DNA of 64,000 nt from Macrotis lagotis (lineage: Eukaryota > Chordata > Mammalia > Peramelemorphia > Peramelidae), in contig NC_133666.1 of the NCBI RefSeq assembly GCF_037893015.1, positions 655,242,869 to 655,306,868 of the forward strand. The letters run 5' to 3'. A program made the translations under genes and the position numbers. The notes beneath the pieces were generated by a model that saw only the letters and a program-made list of their open reading frames with translations, was not told the DNA's origin and did not search any database. This document shows, piece after piece, positions 1 to 10,700 of the stretch; position 1 is the stretch's first letter; every line of letters starts with the position of its first letter.

Positions 1-75
1 GTCGGGGTGAGCACCTAGGAGGGATTTTTGTGTTTTCCCACTGATCCATCACTGCTGCTGTTGTTTCTGCCTCAG
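1..75 (+). other. XAB2: XAB2 intron, 3' end
   Basis: The window opens inside an XAB2 intron. A pyrimidine-rich stretch ends in CAG at 73-75, giving the acceptor for the exon that starts at 76. That exon begins with two bases that complete an Asp codon started in the previous, unseen exon. Confidence 0.9.
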
Positions 76-3000
76 ATGACGTGGACCTGGAACTACGTTT
101 GGCACGCTTTGAACAGCTCATCAGCCGCCGACCCCTTCTCCTTAACAGTGTCCTACTACGTCAGAACCCACACCATGTGCACGAGTGGCACAAGCGAGTA
201 GCCCTGCATCAGGGCCGACCCAGAGAGGTGTGGAGGAAACCCTACCCACTCCAAGCCTGCCAAACCCAGAGTCTTTCCTCTCCTCCTGCCTGTCCCAGCT
301 CCCCCTCCATGCCCCCCACCCATACACATGCACAGTCCTTCTTCTTTTTCCCTCCCCACTGAGTATCCTTCCAAACCCAGAGTGTCTCCTCTTCCTCTCC
401 TCCCTCCATCCCTCCCAGCACCTCCGACCTCCTCATTCCATACAACCCTGCCTTGCCAAGCGTGCAGCTAAGGCCTCCCTTCTGCCGCCTCCAGGTCATC
501 AACACATACACAGAAGCTGTGCAGACTGTGGATCCCTTCAAGGCCACAGGCAAACCCCACACACTGTGGGTCGCCTTTGCCAAGTTCTATGAGGAGAACG
601 AGCAGCTGGAAGATGTGAGCTGTGGGAGGAGGCTGTGGGGGGAGGCCTGGGTCCAGGGGGCCCTCTGTATGACTCTTCTTGCCTGCCTAGGCCCGCACCA
701 TCCTGGAGAAGGCAACCAAAGTGAACTTCAAGCAAGTCGAGGATTTGGCCAGTGTGTGGTGTGAGTATGGAGAGATGGAGCTGAGACACGACAACTACGA
801 CCAGGCCCTGCGGCTGCTGCGGGTGTGTGGGTACCTATGGAAAGGCCCTGGGGCTGGGGGAGGAGGATCCCTCACAGCAGAGGGGCTGAGAGTGATGCCC
901 TATGTGGCCCCTTGTCCCCTGCAGAAGGCCACTGCCCTGCCTGCCCGCCGAGCTGAGTACTTTGACAGTTCTGAACCTGTGCAGAATCGGGTCTACAAGT
1001 CCCTGAAGGTCTGGTCTATGCTGGCTGACCTTGAGGAAAGTCTGGGCACCTTCCAGGTGAGTGCTCCCCTGACCCCTGGATGTGCCCCCAGCCAGACCAC
1101 AGGCTCCCAATTCACTGCTTCTCTCTTCAGCTATCCCTGAAAGGGGCACCTTTCCCTCCCCCCAAGGCCTGGTTCCCAAAGCCTTCCCTGAGCCCCGATT
1201 TGTGATCACTTTTAGACATCACCTTATGCTTGGTTTATCCCTCTGGGTTGCATTTATTCCCTAAAAAGCAGAACCAAGAATAATGAGAGAAAAGTGCAGA
1301 GCTATAGGGTTGAGATCGCAAACAGAATGGTGACTTTAGGGACAATTCCCTTTCTTTGGTGGAACTTGAAGGAGCGGGTATTGGGGAGGTGAGGGTCCTG
1401 AACTGAGAGCTTGGACAGGAACCCTACCAAGGAGCTCCTCCAGCCTCAGCATTTGGGAGGCTGTCTGTCCTGGGCTCTGGTCACCTTCATTATCCTACCC
1501 CATCCACCAAGTTGAGGAGTGACGTCTCATAGCCTGTGTCTTGCTTGGGGGACTCTTCGTGACCATTAGATCACTGATGGTACATTTACTGTGTGCTGGT
1601 CACCAGGGGAGGTACAGTAAAGCCCCCAGGAATACGCAGAGGAGGGATCCAGACAGTGGGTTGGGTCTGAGTTGGAAGAGATGGCACCACTCTGCTGCCA
1701 TCCCAGGCATCCCCAAGAGTCTTAATCATGATTGCATCCCTGTCCCTGTCCCTGCCTGCAGTCCACCAAGGCTGTGTATGAGCGGATCTTGGACTTGCGC
1801 ATCGCTACCCCCCAGATTGTCATCAACTATGCCATGTTCCTGGAAGAGCACAGCTACTTTGAGGAGAGTTTCAAGGTGGGTCTGGGTCTCTCAGGATGTT
1901 GCTGGGGAGGGGTGGAAAACTCCCATTTCTAGACTGGTTAAAACAAAGACCTTCACAGGAAAGATGGCAGGGGGTGGAGGGACCTCCTGGTCATGCCACA
2001 GTCATTCCAGTCCAAGAAGCAATGTGTTCAGTGCCTCCCAAGGAACAGGAGCCTTGGCAGGTTCTGGAGACACTGAAGAAGAGGGTGGAGGGAAGATCTG
2101 GGGATGTGTCACCAGGCCTGAGAATCCCTCAGGCACATGATAGCGATCTGCACGTGAAGGCTGTCATGTGGAAAACAGATGAGCTGCACACTTTCTGGTC
2201 CCAGAGGCAGAACAAGGAGTGGTGCGGGGCAGCTACATAGAGGCCTGACAGCAGGATGAATTCTGAGCAGTCAGAGCTGGGCCAGATAGGACCAATAGGA
2301 CCCCATGGACACTGAGATCATAGGGAACAGAAAGGAAGAGGAGGAAGCCCATGTTACAGAAGAGAAGTTGAGGAATCCAAAGAGCCCAGTAGGGTAGAGC
2401 CACAAAGAACGAGTGAAACTGGCAGCAGCTTCTGCCCCGGTACATGTGTACTGGCACATTCTGGGGCAAGCTTCATGTGTCCCCTTCCCTTGTAGGCCTA
2501 TGAGCGGGGCATCTCATTGTTCAAGTGGCCCAACGTGTCAGACATCTGGAGCACGTACCTTACCAAGTTCATCACTCGTTATGGAGGCCGCAAGCTGGAG
2601 CGGGCCCGGGACCTGTTTGAGCAGGCGCTGGATGGCTGTCCCCCAAAATATGCCAAAAGTGAGGGGGGGTTCTAGGATGGAGAAATGGGCACTGTCTGTG
2701 TGTGGGAAGAGTTGAGGGGGGGAGATGAGTATGAGTGTTTTCTGAATATCCCTGGGCTCTGACCATCTTCTCCCCAACCCCTAGCTCTCTACCTGTTATA
2801 TGCCCGACTGGAGGAAGAGTGGGGACTGGCCCGTCACGCCATGGCTGTGTACGAGCGTGCCACCCTTGCTGTGGAGCCCTCCCAGCAACATGAAATGTTC
2901 AACATCTACATCAAACGTGCTGCCGAGATCTATGGGGTCACTCACACGCGCAGCATCTATCAGAAAGCCATTGAGGTGCCTGGACGGGGAGACTAGGGTC

Positions 3001-4588
3001 AATCTGGGGCAGAGGGCCAAGTGAGGGAACCACTGAAAGAAACCAGGCCTCACCTTGTCTGCCATCTTTGGTTTCCTTCCCTGGGACTCTCCATCAGGTC
3101 CCATCCACCCCTACTCTAACCGGCTCAAACCCCAGCCCTCTAAGAGCCCATCTCATATTGTGGTTGATCGCTCTTGTGAGTGGACTTGACATCCCCCAAG
3201 CCCACTCTCCTCTCCATCCAGCCCCTTGCCAGACACCCACTTCCTATTGCTCAGACCCAACCTGGGCTAGTCTCAGGTTTTAGAGGCATGCACCACCTCC
3301 AGGAGGTGGAGGTGGATGATGAGGCCATTAAGATACTTGTACCAGTCAATGGCATGCTCCCTGGGCCAGGGAACTGAGCATAGGCTGTACCAGGCCTAGC
3401 TGGCATCCCTGGCAGGATGAAACAGCACTTTCTGTCTGCCATTGGGGGAAGGGGACACGAGACGGACCAATACTTAGTAATCTTTCCAACAAAGGAAGCT
3501 GGGGGGCATGGAGGGGTTGGAGCAGGACCCCCCCCCCCCATCAGACTCCATCTCCTCTGGATTTCAGGTGCTGCCGGATGAGCACGCACGAGAAATGTGT
3601 CTTCGTTTTGCCGATATGGAATGTAAACTGGGAGAGATTGACCGAGCCCGGGCCATCTACAGCTTCTGCTCCCAGATCTGTGATCCTCGGGTATGGACCT
3701 AAGGCTCAGGTGAGGGTGGGGATGGCACAGGCGTCCTGGGCTTGTCTCCCTGACATCTCCCCTTTGCTAACCCCCAGACGACCGGAACATTCTGGCAGAC
3801 ATGGAAGGACTTCGAGATCCGGCATGGAAATGAAGATACCATCCGTGAGATGCTTCGGATCCGGCGAAGTGTTCAGGCCACATACAACACACAAGTCAAC
3901 TTCATGGCCTCGCAGATGCTGAAGGTGTACAGCAATGCCACAGGCACCGGTGAGTCTGGACAGGGCCTCGTGGCTGCTCCTGGCCCAGCCAGAGTGCATG
4001 GCCACTGTTCACCACCAGGGGGCCATGCTGGTCCTCTTTCTGGGGTCTGACTCCCCTCTCTCCCCCGGCCCTAGTGTCTGACCTTGCCCCTGGACAGAGC
4101 GGAATGGATGACATGAAGCTACTGGAGCATCGGGCAGAACAGCTGGCAGCAGAAGCAGAACGGGACCAGCCCTCGCGCTCACAGGGCAAGATCCTCTTTG
4201 TCAGGTGAGCACCTGGAGTCCCGGGTGGGGGTGACAGTAGATCAGGCTGGGGCACTCTTTATGGCCCTCAGGAATGTTGGCCTTAGGGTGCGGTGAGGAA
4301 CTGATGGGTGCCTTCCTCTTTCCCCAGGAGTGACGCCTCCCGCTCTGAGCTGGCTGAACTGGCCCAGCAGGCCAACCCTGAGGAGATTGAGATAGGGGAG
4401 GAGGAAGAGGGAGAGGAGGACGAGGAGGAGCTGCAACCCAATGGTGAGTGGTGGCAGGCAGCTGCCTGGGGACCGGGGCCCGGGCTGGGATGGCTGACTC
4501 TCACCTTCCCCCCTTCCTTTCCCCAGAGGTCCCACTGGAGCAACAGAGCGTGCCATCCACTGTCTTCGGGAGCCTGAAAGACGACTGA
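76..4588 (+). CDS. XAB2: XAB2 / SYF1 pre-mRNA splicing factor, 3' part (5' end outside window)
   Basis: Coding exons 76-227, 495-614, 691-822, 925-1056, 1762-1875, 2496-2658, 2785-2975, 3568-3690, 3778-3949, 4075-4204, 4328-4443 and 4527-4588; stop TGA 4586-4588. Every intron is GT-AG and all phases join into one open frame of 534 residues. The protein is a run of HAT (half-a-TPR) helical repeats, recognisable from blocks such as [37 protein letters not shown] and [20 protein letters not shown], followed by an acidic tract (4381-4430, mostly Glu/Asp) and a short tail ending FGSLKDD. From memory the human protein is about 855 residues, so roughly the first 320 lie upstream. The family acts in the nucleus as a spliceosome scaffold in the Aquarius-containing intron-binding complex and binds XPA in transcription-coupled repair. 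No truncation or frameshift is seen. Identification is near certain from sequence and from the CAMSAP3 neighbour. Confidence 0.98.
1057..1761 (+). other. XAB2: XAB2 intron (705 nt)
   Basis: GT-AG intron between the exon ending GTFQ and the exon starting STKAV. No recognisable repeat or RNA gene was seen. The two other larger XAB2 introns, 1876-2495 and 2976-3567, are likewise without recognisable features apart from an 11-nt C run near 3530. Confidence 0.8.
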
Positions 4589-4601
4589 TCCCACCCCTCA
4601 T

Positions 4602-4607
4602 AATAAA
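4602..4607 (+). terminator. XAB2: XAB2 polyadenylation signal AATAAA
   Basis: A canonical AATAAA starts 14 nt after the XAB2 stop codon, followed by a T/G-rich stretch (4612-4630) typical of a downstream element. The predicted 3' UTR is therefore only about 35-45 nt long. Confidence 0.9.
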
Positions 4608-4639
4608 TCCTTTATGTTTGTACTTTGTCGGCTGCCCTG

Positions 4640-6090
4640 TTACATGCAAACATATGTGAGCACATCCTGGGGAGTCTTGCTTTCTGGGGAGGGGTCCCTG
4701 TGACAGCCACCTGCCTAGCTGGTGCATACTGGGAGTTACCAGCCTGAATGGCAGTGCCACCTGGCCCAGAGCCCAGGCCCGTCTCCCAGCTGGGATTGGC
4801 CTACGTAGCAGATCGGCCAAAGTACGCGCCCAACCCCCTACCTTGTAGAGCCGGTTCCTGGCCCTCAGCCCTGGGGAGCAGGAAGCAGAGCAGCCCCCTT
4901 CCCCCCAACACTCCCTGGGCCAGGGCCTGAGCACACTGTGTACTTGAGCTCTCTGCTTAGGATAAGCCTGAACCATCTGCCCCACAGGAAAACAGGGCCA
5001 GGAGCTTCACCTGCCCATAATCACAGCTTCAGCTGGTCCTCTCCCAGCCAGGTTTCATTCTCTCCTCTGGACTTGCCCCTTGCCAGGCCTTCCTGTGTAA
5101 TAGCCTCCTCCTCCTCTCCCCTCCCCCCTGATCTGATCCTCTCTTCTAGTTTTTCCAGGGTCTAACCCCAGCTGGCAGTCAAGGCCTCCCTCCAGTCTCA
5201 TTCTTTGGCCTCATTTCTCATGCTAGTTTGTTCCATCCTTGGGCTTAGGACATTTCCCAACTCTGCAGCAACTTCTCCAGAAAGCGTTCCTTAGCTAGCC
5301 AGAGCTCCCTAGAGGCTTCACAGTCTATCATTTATCAATAGGTAGTTGCTGTCTTATTCTGCAGATATTAAGCTAGTGAGAGAAGGGATGGGTAGGTGAG
5401 TGGCAAGTGTCCCAGCTTAGACCAACTCAAAGACATAGAGACCGATAACCGACTGGAAGGACCCAAAAGTACCAAACTAGAACAATGGACTGAATCTAAT
5501 TAGAGAAAAATATCAGGGAAAAATAAAGTCCTCCAGGTCAAAAAAAAAAAAAGGCCAGAGGAGGTGTGACTTGCCAAGAGTTGGTGTGGAGATTAGGGGA
5601 CTGCAAGGTTAATATGAGTTGGGACCAGAGACAAAAAGAGCCAGTGGAGAGGCTTGAAAGAGGGTGGTAGCCCGAAGTAGAATGACACTAGGACTGCTGC
5701 CCTCTGGAACAGAGCCATGAGCACCCCCGGGTACCCCGTTTTAGGATGGGCACTGAAGACGTGCAGGAGATTGAGAAGGGAGTGGTGGCCCAGAGTCCAG
5801 ACACTGACATTGAGGAACTAGGAAAGCCAGACTGGGGCAGGGGGCTGCAGCCTCAACAGACTTGCCTGTATCAATTGCCTCAGAAGAATGAGCCAAGAGG
5901 AGCAAGGAGGAAATTCTGGCTGAGTAGAAGTAAGATTTAGGAATAAACTGCCTTGGATGGAAACGGGGTGGGGCTTTGTGTGGAGGCTGGAGGGATTCCT
6001 GTCAAGGGACTGGCCTGGATGCTCTAGAGAGCTTGGGAGCCCCAACCTGTCCTCCCTGAGTTTCCAGTCACCACCTCCCAGAGGAGGAAA
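4640..6090. other. Intergenic spacer between convergent XAB2 and CAMSAP3
   Basis: About 1.45 kb separates the two predicted poly(A) sites. No coding exon with homology or splice logic was recognised. It contains an A-tailed, apparently retroposed segment at about 5440-5552. The rest is unique-looking sequence with pyrimidine-rich stretches at 5040-5150. Confidence 0.75.
5440..5552 (+). repeat. Possible retroposed 3' end with AATAAA and poly(A)
   Basis: AATAAA at 5522-5527 is followed after 12 nt by a 13-nt A run (5540-5552) in otherwise non-A-rich DNA. This spacing is what an integrated polyadenylated RNA leaves. The source RNA was not recognised, and no clear target-site duplication was found. 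Confidence 0.35.
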
Positions 6091-6115
6091 GGTCAAGGAC
6101 ATCTCTTTAAATTAT

Positions 6116-6121
6116 TTTATT
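6116..6121 (-). terminator. CAMSAP3: CAMSAP3 polyadenylation signal
   Basis: TTTATT on the + strand reads AATAAA on the - strand. It lies about 608 nt downstream of the CAMSAP3 stop codon (TAG, 6729-6731), so 6100-6728 is the likely 3' UTR. No other AATAAA of that strand was noticed between the stop and this point. Confidence 0.8.
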
Positions 6122-6728
6122 CAAGGTGGGGAGGACAGACAGGGGCAGAGGGTGTTGAGCTGAGCCCTGAGTCCCTGAAGCTCCCAGCTTCCCCCTCCCC
6201 ACAGCAGGACACGACACAAAGATGAAGGGACTTCTCCAGTCTTCTTCCCTGGAGGACGGGGAATAAGGAAATCAATCCCCAACACCCCCCTCCAAAAAAA
6301 ACAGAAAGCAGAATGCAGGTCCAGGCCCCTTGGGAATTTCTAAATTGGCTTTCCAAAGGCTTGGAGATTGGGAGCCCCCCAATATTGGGGGCAAAATCTG
6401 TCCAGGCAAGAGGTGGCTGGGGTCATGGGGGTAGGAAAAGGGAACAAAGACATTGCCTTCAAGAGGCACCGGGGTAGAAGAAACATGCAGATGGGGGTGG
6501 GGAAGCTGAGGAAGGGGCCTGGGCAAGAGTTGAGATCCCCTTCCAGCTCAGTCTCCTAACCAGGGAGGGAAGAGCCCACATTGGGATAGGGTGGTACAAA
6601 GCACCCCCTCTCACCCCCGCAGAGGGCCTCCACTATCCTTTGAGGGCACTGCCCTTGGAGACAGAAGGCCCCTGGCTGGCTCTGGGGCAGAGTCCAGGCC
6701 TGAGAGTGCCAGGCAGGAAATGTCAGCG

Positions 6729-7773
6729 CTATTTAGGGGTGCTGGGCTTCTTTGGGGTAGTGGGCTTCTTGGTCTGCCAGAAGTGGCCCTGGATGGTGAT
6801 GGCGTCCACACTCATGGACATGGTCTTGGCAGGAATCTGCGTGAAGCGTTTCCGGTCTGAGTTGTATTTATAGATCCCTTCGACCATGGACTTGGTGATG
6901 GTGCGGGGGCCATAGCCAGCTAAGCGCGACATCTCTTCCGTCTCCCCAGAGAATGTGTACAGTGCCCGAAACTGGCAGCTTGAGTCCCGGAAGAGGATCA
7001 GGAAGTGGTTGGCTTTGCTCTTCTCAATTTCCTGGGATCAGAATGAGTTGTTAGGACAAGGCTGATGGTGGGGGTTCCAGAATCGGGGTTATGGGAGCCT
7101 GGTAATGGAGAATGGAACCTGGGGAAGAGGAATGGGTTGGGGAAAAGAGGGGAGGTGGGCTTAGAGCAGAATGGATGGGGACTTCTCTAGGGATGCCACG
7201 GGCCAGCCCTGGCCTCACCTCCAGGATGCGGTTCTTGTGAGATTCGTTGACCTTGCCAGCCAGGCAACAATGAGCCAACGCATTGTGGATGATATACTTG
7301 TTGGACTTGGCGCTGGGCTCCTTGTACAGCTTGGGGCCTGGGGCAGAAGGGGGAGAAGGAAGTTTTCGTCAGGAAAAAGCATGAGCAGCTCAATTTCACC
7401 TTTGTAAAATGCCAACAAAACAGCCCTGTGAAATAAGGAACTACCTGAAAGGACCCTTCCCCTCCTTCTACACCTGAATATGTTAAGGTCAGAGAAATGC
7501 CTGACTCAGGATTCAAACCCAGGTCTCCTGATTCTGGGGGGTTCCAGTGCTGGGCATAGAGCCAAAGGTTCTTACCTGTCCCCTCAGCCCCCACCCCACT
7601 CTTGCCACCACCCATCTCCATACATTGCCTGTTCCAACCGGTGCCCAGCCAAAGCCTTACCTGTATATTCTGGGACAGAGGCCGGCGATGAGGCAGTGCT
7701 CCCGTTTTCCCAGTCCCGATCTCGGTTACCCAACAAGCGACTAGGGGACATCAGGCCAGAAGGAGAAGGGGCC
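6729..7773 (-). other. CAMSAP3: CAMSAP3 CKK microtubule-binding domain exons
   Basis: Three exons (7773-7661, 7337-7219, 7031-6729) encode the C-terminal CKK domain, with the blocks LYKEPSAKSNKYIIHNALAH, SKANHFLILFRDSSCQFRAL and GIYKYNSDRKRFTQIPAKTM. In this family the CKK domain recognises the curved lattice at microtubule minus ends. The tail ends in a basic TTPKKPSTPK, with the stop at 6729-6731. The domain is fully intact. Confidence 0.97.
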
Positions 7774-10700
7774 CTGGAGAGAAAGGAATGTCATTGTCAG
7801 TGGGGAAGGAAGTCTTCCAGATACATCTTTATTCTGGGAAGCCTGGCACATGGTTCCTTCTCTAGTCTCGATTCCCAGAATCTGTTTTAGATGGTCCAAC
7901 TTCCCGCTTGATGGATAAACCCTATCACATTCTTTTTTGGGGGTTAAGTGACTTGCCCAAAGCCACACAGCTAGGTAATTATTAAGTGTCCGAGGTCACA
8001 TTTGAACTCAGGTCCTCCTGACTCCAGGGCTGCTGCTCTATCCACTGTGCCACCTAGCTGCCCCCCATCACATGCTTGATCAGTGTTCTGCTTAAAGATC
8101 TCTTGTAATGGAACCTCTGTGAATAGTTGGGAGGTTCTTATTAATTAAGTCTAAATCTGCCTCTCAGCAATTTCCACCCTTTACTTGTAGTTCTACCCTC
8201 TAATGCCAAGGGGTACCATGATAATCCTTTACCCACTCAGTTTTCTTTTTTCTGGGCTGAACACCTCTAGCTTCTTCAAATGATCCTTGAAAAAGATAGT
8301 TGCCAATTCAAGTGAACAAACATTCATTAATTGTCTACTCTGTGCCAGAGAATAGTAATGCCAAGAGTATCTGCCTTGTTGTATGCCCTCCAACACATTA
8401 ATCACTACCCTTTGCACCTGGAAACTCAAGTTGTGAATAATGTTAACTGAACTATTATCCAGCCTAGTGTTTCCATTTTGTCCTCAAGAATGGCATGAAA
8501 TATCTTGCTGAAATCCAAGAACATTGTGGTGATCACATTTTCCTGATCAGTCTGGTAAAAGAAAATGGTGGGAGGGGTCATCTAGCATGACTTGTTCTTG
8601 ACAAGTCCATGCTGATTCCTAGTGATCACAGCTTCTGTTTCTAAATACTCCCAAACCAACCCTTTAACAACCCATTCTAGAATTTTGCAAGTTTGCCCAA
8701 AATGTGGAAGTACAACAGGACTGATACAGAGAATAACTAGTTCAAAAAAAAAAAAAAAACACTGTTGAGTTTAGCTTATCCAAGGTTGAACTCTTTGGTC
8801 TATATCCTTGAGGAAGCTCTAAGTTGACCCAACCGGTGAGCAGACAGACCACCTGCTCCCTGAGATTCACAGTCACAATTGAAGCATATGCACTGACAAT
8901 GAGGCACAGGCTCAGACTGGGCATGTTGGGGGGGTTGGGGAGAAAGGTGTAAATTTACCTGGATGTGGGCCTTTTTACCCCAAGGTTGTTGGAAGAATCA
9001 TTGGCCACAGTGGAAAGGGATAGGGTGGACTGGGAGTAAACTTTGCTAAGTCGGGACCCTGGTAGGAAGAAATAAGATATAAAATCCTCAGTTCTATTTT
9101 CTTCCCTCTGTGACCCCTGTCACTGACTGCACCATACTCCCCCTTACCCAAGAGACCTCGGGGACTGCGGCCCAGGGCCGAGTCATCACAGCAGCCAGAT
9201 CGAGGGCGAGGGGGCCTTCGGGCACCCCCTCTTCCAGGTCCGCCTCCTGCCCCTCGAGGTCGAAGTACTTTGTCCAAGTCGTCCATCAACTTCAGCTGTG
9301 CCCGCCTCTCATACTCTTGTCGTGTGAAGTCTCCTCTTCGGGCTGGGCCCTCCTCTTCCAAGCTGGCCCCAGCCCCAACTCGGGCCCTCTCCTCCTGGGC
9401 CAAGCTGAAGGAAACCATAAAGAGTCTCAGTGCAGGAAATAAGAGATGAGCATTAAAAAATGGCCTGTCTTTGGGGAGCTTCAGAAGTGACTAATGTGCC
9501 TATCAAACTCAATCTAATTTGGGAAGGGCAGCTCAGGGAACGTGTATCATCTCTGTCCCCTTTGAGGAGCAGTGGGACTAAAATTAGGACTGGACAAAGC
9601 ACTCCCAAACCCACCAGGCCAGGAAGAGGCTTCTAGATTGGCTAAACATGAGCAATGAGTGTGGGGAATGGACCAGTGCACCCCAGGAAGGCCACTCCAT
9701 CCCCAACTGATACGTCAGGATCTGGGGATGTTTAAAGAACCCTAAGGTTAAAGCTGAGGAGAATCTTACAGGTCAGTCATATAGCAGGAAAGGCCCTCAG
9801 GCCCACTGAGCTAGCTTATAATGGCTAATAGCAACAATAATAACGAGCTCTTCCATTTATATAGTTCTTACACGTGCCAGACACCGGACTAAGCACTTCA
9901 CAAATCATCTCATTTGATCCTCACAACAACCCTGGGAGGTAGGTGCTATTAACATTCCCATTTTAGAGGGGAGGAAACTGAGGCCGGCAAAGGTTAAGTG
10001 ACTTGCCCAGAGTCACTCAAAGCAAATAAGAGGAATCTAGTTCACTTCTGAATAACACCACCAGTTAGGAAGTTTGACCTTATCCTCTAGTCTAATTAAG
10101 CCATTTTGCATATAAGGAAACTGAGGTTCAGAATGTTAAGTGATTCACCCAAGTTTCCAGTCAACTAAGTGTCAGGGCCAGGATTTGAATCCAGTACTGA
10201 GACTCTACATCTTATCTTAACACCTCATTGAGAGGCAAGGGTTCCAGGTGGATCCCCTACCCCCAAGGGGTAGCTGAGCTCTAGCTGAGGGAGAATTTTA
10301 GGATAAGCCAAACCAGGAATTGGAACCCAGCTACAGAGAATAGTTTAGAAAGTTTAAACTCACTCCATCTGAAACTGGGATATATATGTGTATATATATA
10401 TATATATATCTATATGGCAGTGACCGTGGTCAAGCTCACCGGGCGGCTTCCTCCTTCTTCTGCTCCTTCTCCACCTCAAGCCACTGTTTCCGCCTCCGAG
10501 CCTCATCTGCCCGCCGCTGCTGCCGCTCTAACAAGCTAGCTCGCTTCTGTGCCATTTCATCTTCCGGCTTCTCCTCATCCTGCAGAAAACATTCATCCCT
10601 CTTTCTAATGGCTTTTTCCCTAGGCCAGGTACCCCCACTGCCGAGGACCCCTCCAGCTCACCTTGTAGAAGAAGCCCAGGCCGGCCCGAGGTTCTCCGTT

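Noticed and set aside
4242-4985. 247-codon open frame on the - strand over the XAB2 3' end
   Set aside because: Antisense shadow of XAB2 exons plus spacer sequence; no domain or splice logic.
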